Shown: in pieces, positions 11,119 to 20,188 of the stretch
Numbering within the stretch: position 1 is the stretch's first letter
Layout: each line of letters opens with the position of its first letter
Assembly (NCBI RefSeq): GCF_021390325.1
Contig: NZ_JAJUWU010000003.1
Coordinates: 310,001-374,000 of the forward strand
DNA: 64,000 bases
Direction of reading: 5' to 3'
From: Jiella avicenniae
GTDB taxonomy: Bacteria; Pseudomonadota; Alphaproteobacteria; Rhizobiales; Rhizobiaceae
Made by a program: the position numbers and the translations under genes
The notes under the pieces: generated by a model
Databases searched by the model: none
Told to the model about the DNA's origin: nothing
What the model saw: only the letters and a program-made list of their open reading frames with translations

Positions 11119-11937
11119 TCAACCTTCGGCGGCCAGCCGCTCGTTGCGGGCCTGACGCACCAGACGACGCTTGTTGATCAGCGTCGCGACGATGACGCCG
11201 ACGGAGACGATGGCGATGAGGATCGTGCAGACGGCGTTGATCTCGGGCGTCACGCCGAGCCGGACCTGGCTGTAGATCTTCATCGGCAGGGTCGTCGCCC
11301 CCGGCCCCGTCGTGAAGGAGGCGATGACGAGATCGTCGAGCGACAGGGTGAAGGCGAGCATCCAGCCGGCCGCGACGGCGGGCCAGATCAAAGGCAGGGT
11401 GATCTGGAAGAAGGTGACGGTCGGCGTCGCCCCGAGATCCATCGCCGCGTCCTCCAGCGAGCGGTCGAAGCTGACGAGGCGCGACTGCACCACCACCGTG
11501 ACGAAGCACATGGTGAAGCTGATATGGGCGAGCGTCACCGTCCAGAAGCCCCGGTCGAGATCGATCGCGACGAAGAACAGGAGCAGCGACAGGCCGGTGA
11601 TCACCTCCGGCATGACCAGCGGTGCGTAGACCATGCCGGTCATCAGCGTCCGGCCGGTGAAACGCCGGTAGCGCGCCAGCGCGATCGCCGCCATGGTGCC
11701 GAGAACGGTCGCGATGCTGGCCGAGAGCAGCCCGACCCGTAGCGTCACCCAGGCGGCGTCGAGAAGGCCGCGATTGTTCCACAGCTCCCGATACCAGACC
11801 GTCGAGAAGCCCGACCAGACGGTGACGAGGCGCGAGGCGTTGAACGAATAGACGACGAGAAGCACGATCGGCAGGTAGAGAAACGAAAAGCCGAACACCA
11901 TCGAGACGACGTTGAATTTCGACAGCCGCCAGCCCAT
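11119..11937 (-). CDS. potI: Putrescine ABC transporter permease PotI
   Basis: A 272-residue inner-membrane permease with six predicted helices. The EAA loop DLGATPTVTFFQITLPL sits near residue 180. It forms the second half of the polyamine channel with PotH. Its ATG overlaps the potH stop by one base (TGATG), indicating translational coupling in the potFGHI operon. The sequence resembles PotC/PotI more than other spermidine-family permeases because of the N-terminal FLYLPIVLLVVYSFN segment. It is last in the operon. Confidence 0.9.
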   Translation of the reverse strand: MGWRLSKFNVVSMVFGFSFLYLPIVLLVVYSFNASRLVTVWSGFSTVWYRELWNNRGLLDAAWVTLRVGLLSASIATVLGTMAAIALARYRRFTGRTLMTGMVYAPLVMPEVITGLSLLLFFVAIDLDRGFWTVTLAHISFTMCFVTVVVQSRLVSFDRSLEDAAMDLGATPTVTFFQITLPLIWPAVAAGWMLAFTLSLDDLVIASFTTGPGATTLPMKIYSQVRLGVTPEINAVCTILIAIVSVGVIVATLINKRRLVRQARNERLAAEG

Positions 11938-12887
11938 CAGCCGATCCTCGCCTGCTGGCGCTGGAAGACGACGATCGGCACCACCAGAATCGCCACCAGC
12001 ACCACGGCGACCGCCGAGGCGACCGGCCAGTCGCGGTTGGTGAAGAATTCCAGCCACACCGTCTTGCCGATCATCAGGGTGCGCGAACCGCCGAGAAGGT
12101 CGGGGATGACGAACTCGCCGGCAGCCGGGATGAACACCAGGAAGCAGCCGGCGACGACGCCGGGCAAGGACAGCGGAAAGGTGATCGTCCAGAACGACTT
12201 CAGCGGCGGCGAGCCGAGATCGGCAGCGGCCTCGATTAGGCTCTGATCCATCCGGTCGAGGCTGGCATAGATCGGCAGCGTCATGAAGGGCAGATAGGAA
12301 TAGACGATGCCGATGAAGATCGCCGTCGGCGTGTTGAGGATCACCAGCGGCTCGGAGATCAGGCCGATCGAGATCAGCAGCTGGTTGAGCAGCCCCTCCG
12401 GCTTCAGGATGGCGATCCACGCATAGACGCGGATGAGAAAGCTCGTCCAGAACGGCAGGATGACCAGCATCACAAGCGTCGTGCGCCAGGCGGGCGGCGC
12501 CTTCGCCATCCCGTAGGCGAGCGGATAGGCGATGAGGAGCGTCAGCACCGTCGACGCCGCGGCGATGGCGAGGCTGAGCACATAGGCATTGAAATAAAGA
12601 TCGTCGCTGGAGATCCAGACGTAGTTGTCGAAAGAGAACTGCTGGAGCCCGCTCCACCATGTGGAAGGATCGCCGAAGGTCGGCAGGTAGGGCGGCATCG
12701 CCACGGCGGTCTGCGACAGCGAAATCTTGACGACGATCAGGAACGGCACGAGGAACAGGGCGACGAGCCAGAAATACGGCACGCCGATGACGATGCGTCG
12801 GAAAAGGCCCCGCGATCCAAATCCACACTTGCGGCGAGTTCCGGGATCGCCGCTTCGCTTTCGATCGATCGCCGGCTCGGCACCCAT
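11937..12887 (-). CDS. potH: Putrescine ABC transporter permease PotH
   Basis: A 316-residue inner-membrane permease. A basic N-terminal tail of about 30 residues precedes the first helix, and the EAA loop ADLGSPPLKSFWTITFPL lies near residue 215. The segment FLIRVYAWIAILKPEGLLN is characteristic of PotB/PotH. It starts 10 bases after the potG stop, with AGGA upstream, and pairs with PotI. Confidence 0.9.
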   Translation of the reverse strand: MGAEPAIDRKRSGDPGTRRKCGFGSRGLFRRIVIGVPYFWLVALFLVPFLIVVKISLSQTAVAMPPYLPTFGDPSTWWSGLQQFSFDNYVWISSDDLYFNAYVLSLAIAAASTVLTLLIAYPLAYGMAKAPPAWRTTLVMLVILPFWTSFLIRVYAWIAILKPEGLLNQLLISIGLISEPLVILNTPTAIFIGIVYSYLPFMTLPIYASLDRMDQSLIEAAADLGSPPLKSFWTITFPLSLPGVVAGCFLVFIPAAGEFVIPDLLGGSRTLMIGKTVWLEFFTNRDWPVASAVAVVLVAILVVPIVVFQRQQARIG

Positions 12888-12897
12888 CCCGTTCGTC

Positions 12898-14034
12898 CTA
12901 TTGCGTCAGGACGAGGCCGGCGTCCTCGTCGAAGGTGACGAAGGCCCGGTCGTGCCAGGTCAGTTGCAGGGGCGACTGCCGTGTGGCGTTGACCATAGCA
13001 ACCTTGACGATCTCGCCGGTGTCGAGACGGATGTGGAAGGAGGTGACCGGCCCGAAATAGGCGATGTCCCAGACTTCCCCTTCCATGACGTTCGGCCCGG
13101 AGATCGGCTCTGCCGCGATCTTCAGCTTTTCCGGCCTGAGCACGTAGGAGACCTTCTGGCCGGTCTCGACCGGAACGTCCCGCTCGGCGACGATGTCGAA
13201 GCCGCCGCTCGTCTCGATGGTCACCCGGTCCCCCGTCGCCGAGCGCACCGTGCCCTCGAAGACGTTCACGTTGCCGACGAAATCGGCGACGAAGCGGGAG
13301 TTCGGCGCCTCGTAGATCTCCGCCGGGGTGGCCACCTGAAGGATCCGCCCCTTGTCCATGACGGCGATGCGATCGGCCAGCGTCATCGCCTCTTCCTGGT
13401 CGTGGGTGACCATGATGAAGGTGGTGTGCAACTGATACTGGAGATCCGCGAGTTCGAACTGCGTCTCCTCGCGCAGCTTCTTGTCGAGGGCGCCGAGCGG
13501 CTCGTCGAGGAGCAGGACCTTCGGTCGCTTGGCCAGCGAGCGGGCGAGCGCGACGCGCTGGCGCTGGCCGCCCGACAGTTGCTCGGGCTTGCGCTTGGCG
13601 TAATCCTCCAGCTTGACGAGCTTCAGCACCTGCTCGACGCGATCCGCCATCTCGCCCTTCGCCATCCGCTCCTGTTTCAGGCCGAAAGCGACGTTCTTCT
13701 CGACGCTCATGTGCGGAAAGAGCGCATAGGACTGGAACATCATGTTGACCGGCCGGCGATAGGGCGGAATGCCGGCCATGTCCTCGCCGTCGAGGACGAT
13801 GCGCCCCGACGTCGGCATCTCGAAGCCGGCGAGCATGCGAAGCAAGGTCGACTTGCCGCAGCCGGACGCCCCGAGCAACGCGAAGAATTCACTCTCGAAG
13901 ATCGACAGGCTGAGGTCGTCCACCGCCTCGAAGTCGCCGAACCGCTTGGTGACGCCCTCGAAGCGCAGGAAGGGGGTTGAAGCCGGGTCGATCCAGGGCG
14001 CGAAATCGCGGCGGATGCTGCCGAGCGATTTCAT
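12898..14034 (-). CDS. potG: Putrescine ABC transporter ATPase PotG
   Basis: A 378-residue ATP-binding subunit. Visible motifs are Walker A GASGCGKST, the Q-loop MMFQSYALFPHM, signature LSGGQRQRVALA, Walker B LLLDEPLGALD and the H-loop MVTHDQEEAM. A C-terminal TOBE-type regulatory domain follows (about residues 290-370). I start at ATG 14034 because MKSLGSIRRDFAPW is the usual opening of PotG proteins in this order; a GTG at 14067 is in frame but has no better ribosome site. The start overlaps the stop of a 20-codon ORF (ATGA), so expression is probably coupled to it. Confidence 0.9.
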   Translation of the reverse strand: MKSLGSIRRDFAPWIDPASTPFLRFEGVTKRFGDFEAVDDLSLSIFESEFFALLGASGCGKSTLLRMLAGFEMPTSGRIVLDGEDMAGIPPYRRPVNMMFQSYALFPHMSVEKNVAFGLKQERMAKGEMADRVEQVLKLVKLEDYAKRKPEQLSGGQRQRVALARSLAKRPKVLLLDEPLGALDKKLREETQFELADLQYQLHTTFIMVTHDQEEAMTLADRIAVMDKGRILQVATPAEIYEAPNSRFVADFVGNVNVFEGTVRSATGDRVTIETSGGFDIVAERDVPVETGQKVSYVLRPEKLKIAAEPISGPNVMEGEVWDIAYFGPVTSFHIRLDTGEIVKVAMVNATRQSPLQLTWHDRAFVTFDEDAGLVLTQ

Positions 14035-14093
14035 GGCACCCGATGAAACGTTGGCCGCGAACGCCACGCTGCGGCCGAATTCTCGACTCGCAT
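14031..14093 (-). CDS. 20-codon leader ORF translationally coupled to potG
   Basis: Immediately after the potF stop (TAG, 14104-14102) the minus strand reads TAGGGAGGCTCATG, a strong ribosome site 3 bases before an ATG at 14093. The 20-residue frame (MRVENSAAAW...) ends in a TGA that overlaps the potG ATG as ATGA. The peptide has no recognisable signal. Its likely role is to deliver ribosomes to potG, whose own upstream region lacks a good ribosome site. That a short coupled ORF exists is read directly; that it is translated is inference. Confidence 0.45.
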   Translation of the reverse strand: MRVENSAAAWRSRPTFHRVP

Positions 14094-14101
14094 GAGCCTC
14101 C

Positions 14102-15196
14102 CTACTGCCCCGTCACGATGCTGGTCCACAGGCGGGTCTGGATCCGCTGCGCCTTCGGTCCCTTCGGCAGGATCGCAGTGAGCCGCTTCTGCGTTGCCTC
14201 GGGAGGATAGACGCCCGGATCGTCGAGGATGCTCTCGTCGACGAACTTCTTCGCCGCAAGATTTCCGCTGGCATAATTCACGACGTTGCTGGCTTTGGCT
14301 ATGACCTCCGGCCGCATCAGGTAGTTCATAAATTCGTGCGCGGCTTCCGGATGCGGCGCATCGGCCGGGATTGCCATGTTGTCGAGCCAGATCACCGCGC
14401 CCTCCTGCGGGATGACGTATTTGACCTCGACGCCCTGCCCGGCTTCCTTGGCGCGATCGCGCGCCTGCAGCATGTCGCCCGACCAGCCATGGGCCATGCA
14501 GATGTCGCCATTGGCGAGCGCCTGGATGTTCTCCGAGGAATGGAACTTGCGGACATAGGGGCGGATCGCCATCAGCAGGTCCTTGACCTTGGCAAGATCG
14601 TCCGGATCGTCGGAATTGGGGTCGAGGCCGAGATAGATCAGCGCCGCGGGAACCACCTCGTCGGCAGTATCGAGCACGTAGATCCCGCAGTCCGAAAGCT
14701 TTTCGGCAAGCTTCGGATCGAACAGGAGCGCCCAGGTATCGAGCGGCTGATCTTCGCCGAGCCGCTTCGTCACTTCCTCGACGTTGAGGCCGAGCCCGGT
14801 CGTGCCCCACATGTAGTTGATCGCGTATTCGTTGCCCGGATCGTATGTCGCCAGACGATCCATGATCTCCGGGTCCATGTTTTCCAGGTTGGGCAGCTTC
14901 GACTTGTCGAGCTTCTGGAACACGCCGGCATTGATCTGGCGGGCGAGGAAGCTGCCGGTCGGGACGACGATGTCGTATCCGGTGCCGCCGGTGAGCAGCT
15001 TGGTCTCGACGAGTTCGTTCGAATCGAACACGTCGTAGACGACCTTGATGCCGGTTTCCTTGGTGAAATCGGAAAGGATCGATTCGTCGATATAGTCCGA
15101 CCAGTTGTAGACGTTGACGACCTTGTCTTGGGCCTGAGCTGCGGTCGCCATCATGGCCGTCGCCAGGCCGAGCCCGGCCAGAATTCTCCCGATCAT
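14102..15196 (-). CDS. potF: Putrescine-binding periplasmic protein PotF
   Basis: A 364-residue solute-binding protein of the PotD/PotF family. The start MIGRILAGLG at 15196 is preferred: it is preceded by GGGGTGG and begins a compact signal peptide ending AQA. ATGs at 15223 and 15241 are in frame but would add a charged extension. The mature protein opens VVNVYNWSDYIDESIL, the classical PotD/PotF N-terminus, with family segments YDIVVPTGSFLARQI and YMWGTTGLGLN following. It is the first gene of potFGHI. Putrescine rather than spermidine is inferred from PotF-like gene order. Confidence 0.92.
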   Translation of the reverse strand: MIGRILAGLGLATAMMATAAQAQDKVVNVYNWSDYIDESILSDFTKETGIKVVYDVFDSNELVETKLLTGGTGYDIVVPTGSFLARQINAGVFQKLDKSKLPNLENMDPEIMDRLATYDPGNEYAINYMWGTTGLGLNVEEVTKRLGEDQPLDTWALLFDPKLAEKLSDCGIYVLDTADEVVPAALIYLGLDPNSDDPDDLAKVKDLLMAIRPYVRKFHSSENIQALANGDICMAHGWSGDMLQARDRAKEAGQGVEVKYVIPQEGAVIWLDNMAIPADAPHPEAAHEFMNYLMRPEVIAKASNVVNYASGNLAAKKFVDESILDDPGVYPPEATQKRLTAILPKGPKAQRIQTRLWTSIVTGQ

Positions 15197-15317
15197 CCGC
15201 ACCACCCCATTTCCCGATGCCATCACGCGCCTGCGAACCATGCGGCAACCATAGCGGCAAAAACGACGCGATTCCTAGCCCGGCCGAGGCGAGAAATGGA
15301 ACAAATGCGCCACCTGC

Positions 15318-15824
15318 TCAATCCTGCGTCAGGCGGACCATGAAGCGGGCATCATCGCCATAACCGGCGAGCTTTTCGGCAGAAACCTCTCCATCCGTCG
15401 CGACGAAGCCGAAGCGCTGCCAGAAGGCGGCCGTTCCGTAGACGGAGACGAGACAGGCGCGGGGAAAGCCGTCGGCGATTTCGAGGAGCGCCGCGACGAC
15501 GGCCTCGGCGTGTCCCCGCCCGCGGGCCTCCGGCGCGATCGCGACGTCGTGGATGTAGAAGGCGTCGGCGTCCGGCGGGATCGCCCCGACGAGCGTGTCG
15601 AGCGAAGGCGGATGCGGATAGTGGATCGGGTGGGCGAGCGCATAGCCGGCGATGCCCTCGCCGCACACGAGGACGCGGCAACCCTTCGGAAAAAGCTCCA
15701 GCCGCTCGGCGAAGACCGCCTCGTCTTCCGGTAGACCGGGATGGATGCGGCCGGCGAGCTGCATCACCGCCGCGAGATCGGCGATATGCATGGGACGCCA
15801 GGCTGGTGAGGGACCCGCCATCAT
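15318..15824 (-). CDS. GNAT-family N-acetyltransferase
   Basis: A 168-residue protein with the GNAT fold. The acetyl-CoA loop is IAPEARGRGHAEAVVAAL (V-x5-RGxG type), preceded by the strand FYIHDVAI. The C-terminal strand AAFWQRFGFV is the usual QxFGF motif. The start at the tandem ATGs 15824/15821 gives a normal length; a longer in-frame extension to 15953 would overlap the next gene. The substrate is unknown. It lies downstream of the hydroxylase-like gene on the same strand (61-base gap) and upstream of potF, but a link to polyamine acetylation is only a possibility. Confidence 0.82.
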   Translation of the reverse strand: MMAGPSPAWRPMHIADLAAVMQLAGRIHPGLPEDEAVFAERLELFPKGCRVLVCGEGIAGYALAHPIHYPHPPSLDTLVGAIPPDADAFYIHDVAIAPEARGRGHAEAVVAALLEIADGFPRACLVSVYGTAAFWQRFGFVATDGEVSAEKLAGYGDDARFMVRLTQD

Positions 15825-15885
15825 CGGCGGCGGACCGAGATAGGCCGAGAGCGCGCGATCGCGGCGGCGGCCGCCGCGATCTCGG

Positions 15886-16680
15886 TCACCGGTGCTTGGT
15901 GCCCTCGCCGTAGAACAGCTTCTCCCACTTCTTGTGCGCCTTGTAGCCTTCACGGATGAACGGCGTGAACACCGCCATGTTGAGGACGGCCTTGTTGGTC
16001 ATCTTCGCGGGGAAGTTCAGCGGCTTCTCGAAGTCGACGAAAAGGACGACCCGGACCTTGTCGGAGTGGTTCCAGGCCTCGTGCTCGTAGGCGTCGTCGA
16101 AGATCAGCGCCTTGCCCTCTTCCCAGTGGCAGGTCTGATCGTCGACGCGGATGCCGATCTTGTCGGGCTCGTCCGGCACGATGAGGCCGAGATGGAAGCG
16201 CAAGACGCCGTTATAGGGGCCGCGATGGGGCGGCAGATGCTTGCCGGGTTCGAAGATCGAGAACATCGCGGACTTCAGCCCCGGGATCTTCTGCAGGATG
16301 CGCCAGGTCTCGGGGCACTGGGCGATGGCGTTTTCCGAGGTGATGCCGTAGCCGCAGAGGAAGAAGGTCTTCCAGTTGCTGTCCGACGAGATCGAGCGGA
16401 CCTCGGACGAGATTTCGTGGAAGGCCGGCAGGTCGCCCTTGCGCACCAGGACCTTGTCGAGTTCGGCGCGGATCAGATGCCACTCCTTTTCGACCTCGCG
16501 CGCCCAGGGAAAGGCGTCGGTCGGAAACACCGGCGGGTTGCCGACGGCCGAGTGTTTGAGATTGAGCGCCTCGGCACCGTCGACGAGCTTCTGGACCGTG
16601 CGGGCGACGAGACCTTCCCGCGTCATCGTGTCCTCGAGGCCCTTCGTCTTCAGATTCTGCTGGCTGACTCGCTTGTCCAT
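15886..16680 (-). CDS. Aspartyl/asparaginyl beta-hydroxylase family dioxygenase (LpxO-like)
   Basis: A 264-residue Fe(II)/2-oxoglutarate oxygenase. Residues matching the family's metal and cosubstrate ligands are visible: His152 in PPHRGPYNG, Arg161 and His163 in LRFHLGL, His200 in YEHEAWN, and Arg210 in DKVRVVLFVD. In bacteria such proteins include lipid A hydroxylase LpxO and several of unknown target. The C-terminal part (NKAVLNMAVFTPFIREGYKAHKKW) is amphipathic and could associate with the membrane. No membrane helix is evident at the N-terminus. Lipid A hydroxylation is plausible but not proven. Confidence 0.82.
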   Translation of the reverse strand: MDKRVSQQNLKTKGLEDTMTREGLVARTVQKLVDGAEALNLKHSAVGNPPVFPTDAFPWAREVEKEWHLIRAELDKVLVRKGDLPAFHEISSEVRSISSDSNWKTFFLCGYGITSENAIAQCPETWRILQKIPGLKSAMFSIFEPGKHLPPHRGPYNGVLRFHLGLIVPDEPDKIGIRVDDQTCHWEEGKALIFDDAYEHEAWNHSDKVRVVLFVDFEKPLNFPAKMTNKAVLNMAVFTPFIREGYKAHKKWEKLFYGEGTKHR

Positions 16681-16832
16681 GATTCTACGCTTTGCTCCGC
16701 ACGGCCCGTCCGCGGCGGCCGAATCGTCCCGGCGCCCACGGCCACCGGGGACCGCAACGTGGATTTATGACGGTTCGGTGACGGGTGGGGCCGCCTCGAC
16801 CAAAAGGATTTGACGCCGATTTGGACCTCACG

Positions 16833-18254
16833 TCACTGGAAGTCAAACGCCGAGAGGCCGGTGACCATTTCGTCGAGGCCGAGCGGCCGGGTCAGCGGCG
16901 GTTCGGCGCGGGCGAGGCAGCCCTGCCGCTCGCACAGCCGGCAGGCAGGGCCTATCCTGAGGATCGCCGCCTTGTCGCCGAGATGGCGGCCATAGACCGT
17001 CTCGTCCTTGAAGCCGATGTCGCAGCCGATCAGGATCGCGGTGCGCCGCGGCCGCTCCTCGAAGCCGCCGGACAGACCCTCGAGGGTCCGGGCGATCAGT
17101 AGGAATTCCGCTCCGTCCGGCATCTCCGCCCGCTCGACGAGGATCTGCCCGGGCTGAGCGAAGGCTGCGTGAATCGGCAGTTTCGGACACCCTCCGCCGA
17201 AGCGCTGCAGGGGAAAACCGCGCGCGCCTGCCCGGCGGAACCGGTTGCCGGCATTGTCGACCTCCAGCATGAAGAACGGCACGCCCGGCGCCCCCTGCCG
17301 CTGCAGCATGGTGAGCCGGTTGGCCGCCTGCTCGAAGGAGACCTGGAAGCGACCTTTGAGCACGTCGACGTCGTATGCCGCCCGCTCGGCGGCGCTCTGA
17401 AAGGCGCCATAGGGCATCATGAGAGCATGGGCGGCGTAGCGCAGAAGTTCGAAGCGGGCGAGCCGGCGGGCTTCGTCCGTCTCGAAGGTGAAGGTGCGAC
17501 CTTCCGCCTCGATCACCTCGCCCATGGCAAGATGGCAGACCTCCATGGCGGTCTCGCGCGTCCGGTCGGCGCTCGACAGACGCTCCGACAGGAACAGCCG
17601 GCGCGAATGCCGGTCGAACCGTCGCCGCCAAAGCGGCATCGTCGCCAGCGGCAGGACACGGACCGAGACCTCGTGCTCACGGCGCAGCCAGGCGCGCATC
17701 GCTCCGAACAGGTCGTCGCCGGGCGCCAGCCGGGCATGCAGTGCCTCCGCTGCGGTCTCGATGGCGGCGAAGAAGTTCGGCCGCGTCTCGAAGACCTCGT
17801 GGACCTCGTCGATCGGCAACCGCGTGCCGGCCGAACCGAGCATGCGCCCTTCGCGGGCAAGAAGCTGAGACAGGTCGCTGAGGCGGGTCTGCTGCTCGCG
17901 ATAGGCACGATAGAGCTTGGCGACGCCCGCCGCTGCGTTCGGGGCGGCATCGGCGAGTTCGACCAACTCCTGGTCGCCCGCCAACTCGCCGGCGAGCAGC
18001 GGATCGGAGAAGATTGCCTTCAGTTCCGAGAAGACGCCCTTCTCGCGCCCCGCCTGAAGATCGGCGAGATCGACCTTGTAGGTCTCGGACAACTTCAAGA
18101 GAAGCTGCACCGTCAGCGGCCGCTGATTGCGCTCGATGAGGTTGAGGTAGGACGGCGAGATGCCGAGTTGCTCGGCCATCGCCGTCTGGGTGAGGTTGAG
18201 CCCGTTGCGGATGCGGCGGATGCGCGGGCCGGCGAAGATCTTGTTCTCGGCCAT
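16833..18254 (-). CDS. RamB/ScfR-type short-chain acyl-CoA responsive regulator (XRE HTH + metallopeptidase-like domain)
   Basis: A 473-residue regulator. Residues about 8-63 form an XRE helix-turn-helix (LTQTAMAEQLGISPSYLNLIE). The middle part resembles the IrrE/ImmA domain but keeps only an EVCHLAM remnant rather than a full HExxH. The C-terminus carries the conserved Cys cluster CRLCERQGC typical of RamB/ScfR proteins (RamB, MccR, PccR), which control acetate, propionate and glyoxylate-cycle genes. The isocitrate lyase gene is divergently placed 626 bases away, making it the probable target. The start MAENKIF follows the family pattern. Confidence 0.88.
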   Translation of the reverse strand: MAENKIFAGPRIRRIRNGLNLTQTAMAEQLGISPSYLNLIERNQRPLTVQLLLKLSETYKVDLADLQAGREKGVFSELKAIFSDPLLAGELAGDQELVELADAAPNAAAGVAKLYRAYREQQTRLSDLSQLLAREGRMLGSAGTRLPIDEVHEVFETRPNFFAAIETAAEALHARLAPGDDLFGAMRAWLRREHEVSVRVLPLATMPLWRRRFDRHSRRLFLSERLSSADRTRETAMEVCHLAMGEVIEAEGRTFTFETDEARRLARFELLRYAAHALMMPYGAFQSAAERAAYDVDVLKGRFQVSFEQAANRLTMLQRQGAPGVPFFMLEVDNAGNRFRRAGARGFPLQRFGGGCPKLPIHAAFAQPGQILVERAEMPDGAEFLLIARTLEGLSGGFEERPRRTAILIGCDIGFKDETVYGRHLGDKAAILRIGPACRLCERQGCLARAEPPLTRPLGLDEMVTGLSAFDFQ

Positions 18255-18339
18255 CAGCGTCCGGCACCTGCCCGGGCAAGGCTCCGGCCGTGCGCCATCG
18301 CGCCACCGCGCCGGCTGCGCCCCGCGCGGCTTCGCAGCC

Positions 18340-18480
18340 TCAGGCGGCCAGCGTCCTGCCGGTCTTGCGGGCGCAGGCAGGGCCGGGTCCACGCATGTAA
18401 TAGCGCTCCGGCCGGTAGCTCGGCCGGAAGAATTCGATGACGGTCCGCATCATGGACGCGATGATCTGTGGGCCTGACAT
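18340..18480 (-). CDS. Small ORF, 46 residues, upstream of the RamB/ScfR-type gene
   Basis: ATG 18480 opens a 46-codon frame ending in TGA at 18340, with GAGGG 4 bases upstream of the start. The protein begins MSGPQIIASMMRTVIEFF, an amphipathic helix, then has RPSYRPERYYMRGPGPAC and a basic end. The composition (Arg, Tyr and Pro with a central YYMRGPG) is not that of random GC-rich sequence. It lies 85 bases upstream of the regulator on the same strand. I do not recognise a family. It could be a real small protein or a leader. Confidence 0.5.
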   Translation of the reverse strand: MSGPQIIASMMRTVIEFFRPSYRPERYYMRGPGPACARKTGRTLAA

Positions 18481-18702
18481 GACACCCTCGACGGTTTCGT
18501 TCCTCCACCTCCCAATGGAAGCACGAGACTACTTCCCGAAGCTTGACGAAAAGCGAATGAAAAGAGCTGCTTAGGTGCATAACGGAACCATCCGTCGGGC
18601 TGTTTTGAGGCAGGGCACGAAGGTCGGCATGAATCCATCGGGGCTGCGGCGTTCGGGTGACACCTTCAAGATCTGCGGAATGGCCAGCCGTAGGCTTTTA
18701 CA

Positions 18703-18723
18703 GATTTGACAATATTACAAATC
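18703..18723. promoter_or_regulatory. Inverted repeat GATTTG-N9-CAAATC with embedded TTGACA, aceA control region
   Basis: A perfect 6-base inverted repeat spaced by 9 bases lies 158 bases upstream of the aceA start, within an AT-rich patch of the 400-base divergent intergenic region (18481-18880). It contains a consensus -35 hexamer TTGACA at 18706-18711. No clear -10 is visible 16-18 bases later, which is common in this class. An operator for the divergent RamB/ScfR-type regulator overlapping the promoter is the natural reading. The rest of the 400 bases shows no gene. Confidence 0.5.
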
Positions 18724-18880
18724 GAGCTCGTCAAAGACAACACATCGCGACGCGAATTTTCGGCCTGATCGACCCGTTCGCGCTTCGTTTGAGCCCGAAA
18801 CGGTGACAGATATCGCTCCATGCGGCGAGACAGGCGACGACGGCCGCTGCCGCAGACACCGCAGCATGGAGAGTTTTGCA

Positions 18881-20188
18881 ATGACTGACTTTTACAATCT
18901 CGTCCCGTCCGCGTCGGAAGGCCGCTTCGACGACGTGGCGCGTCCCTACGGTGTCGAAGACGTGATGCGCCTGCGCGGTTCGGTGCAGATCCGCTACACC
19001 CTCGCCGAAAACGGCGCCAACCGTCTCTGGAAGCTGATTCATTCCGAAGATTTCGTCAATTCGCTCGGCGCCATGACGGGTAATCAGGCGATGCAGCAGG
19101 TCCGCGCCGGGCTGAAGGCAATCTATCTGTCGGGCTGGCAGGTCGCTGCCGATTCCAACACCGCCTCGGCGATGTATCCCGACCAGTCGCTCTATCCCGC
19201 CAATGCCGGGCCGGAACTCTGCCGGCGCATCAACCGGACGCTGCAGCGGGCCGATCAGATCGAGACCTCCGAGGGCAACGGCCTATCCGTCGACACCTGG
19301 TTCGCCCCCATCGTCGCCGATGCCGAAGCCGGCTTCGGCGGCCCGCTCAACGCCTTCGAGCTGATGAAGGCCTATATCGAGGCGGGCGCCGCCGGCGTTC
19401 ATTTCGAGGACCAGCTGGCCTCGGAGAAGAAGTGCGGTCATCTCGGCGGCAAGGTGCTAATCCCGACCCAGGCCCACATCCGCAACCTGACCGCCGCGAG
19501 GCTTGCCGCCGACGTGATGGGTGTGCCCTCGCTCGTCGTCGCCCGGACGGACGCCGAGGCCGCGAAGCTCCTGACCTCGGACATCGACGAGCGCGACCGG
19601 CCCTTCGTCGACTACGACGCGGGCCGCACCCCGGAAGGCTTCTACCGGGTCAGGAACGGCCTCGAGCCGTGCATCGCCCGGGCGATCGCCTATGCGCCCT
19701 ATTCCGACCTCATCTGGTGCGAGACCTCCAAGCCCGATCTCGATCAGGCGCGGCGCTTCGCCGAAGCGGTGAAGAAGGAGCATCCGAACCAGCTCCTCGC
19801 CTACAACTGCTCGCCGTCCTTCAACTGGAAGAAAAACCTCGACGACGCGACGATCGCCAAATTCCAGCACGAACTCGGGGCGATGGGGTACAAGTTCCAG
19901 TTCATCACGCTCGCCGGCTTCCACCAGCTGAACTTCGGCATGTTCGAACTCGCCCGCGGCTACAAGGACCGGCAGATGGCGGCCTATTCGGAGTTGCAGC
20001 AGGCGGAATTCGACGCCGAGTCCGTCGGCTACACCGCCATCAAGCACCAGCGCGAGGTCGGCACCGGCTATTTCGACGCGGTGTCGATGGCGATCACCGG
20101 CGGCCTTTCCTCGACGACGGCCATGGGCGAATCCACCGAGAGCGCCCAGTTCCGGAAAGAGACGCCGCTCCACGTCGCCGCCGAATGA
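18881..20188 (+). CDS. aceA: Isocitrate lyase
   Basis: A 435-residue glyoxylate-cycle enzyme cleaving isocitrate to succinate and glyoxylate, needed for growth on acetate and fatty acids. The signature KKCGH lies at residues 183-187 with catalytic Cys185. [10 protein letters not shown] and the metal-binding Asp/Glu segment HFEDQ precede it. The start ATG 18881 is chosen because GGAGAG lies 7 bases upstream; ATG 18866 is in frame but has no ribosome site. It is probably repressed or activated by the divergent RamB/ScfR-type regulator. Confidence 0.96.
   Translation: MTDFYNLVPSASEGRFDDVARPYGVEDVMRLRGSVQIRYTLAENGANRLWKLIHSEDFVNSLGAMTGNQAMQQVRAGLKAIYLSGWQVAADSNTASAMYPDQSLYPANAGPELCRRINRTLQRADQIETSEGNGLSVDTWFAPIVADAEAGFGGPLNAFELMKAYIEAGAAGVHFEDQLASEKKCGHLGGKVLIPTQAHIRNLTAARLAADVMGVPSLVVARTDAEAAKLLTSDIDERDRPFVDYDAGRTPEGFYRVRNGLEPCIARAIAYAPYSDLIWCETSKPDLDQARRFAEAVKKEHPNQLLAYNCSPSFNWKKNLDDATIAKFQHELGAMGYKFQFITLAGFHQLNFGMFELARGYKDRQMAAYSELQQAEFDAESVGYTAIKHQREVGTGYFDAVSMAITGGLSSTTAMGESTESAQFRKETPLHVAAE

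Noticed and set aside
9530-11782. A 750-codon minus-strand frame covering the exported-protein gene and part of potI
   Set aside because: It crosses a convergent gene boundary, and the potI part is read in the wrong frame.
14034-14067. GTG 14067 as the potG start
   Set aside because: It adds 11 residues before the usual MKSLGSIRRDF opening and has a poorer ribosome site than the coupled ATG.
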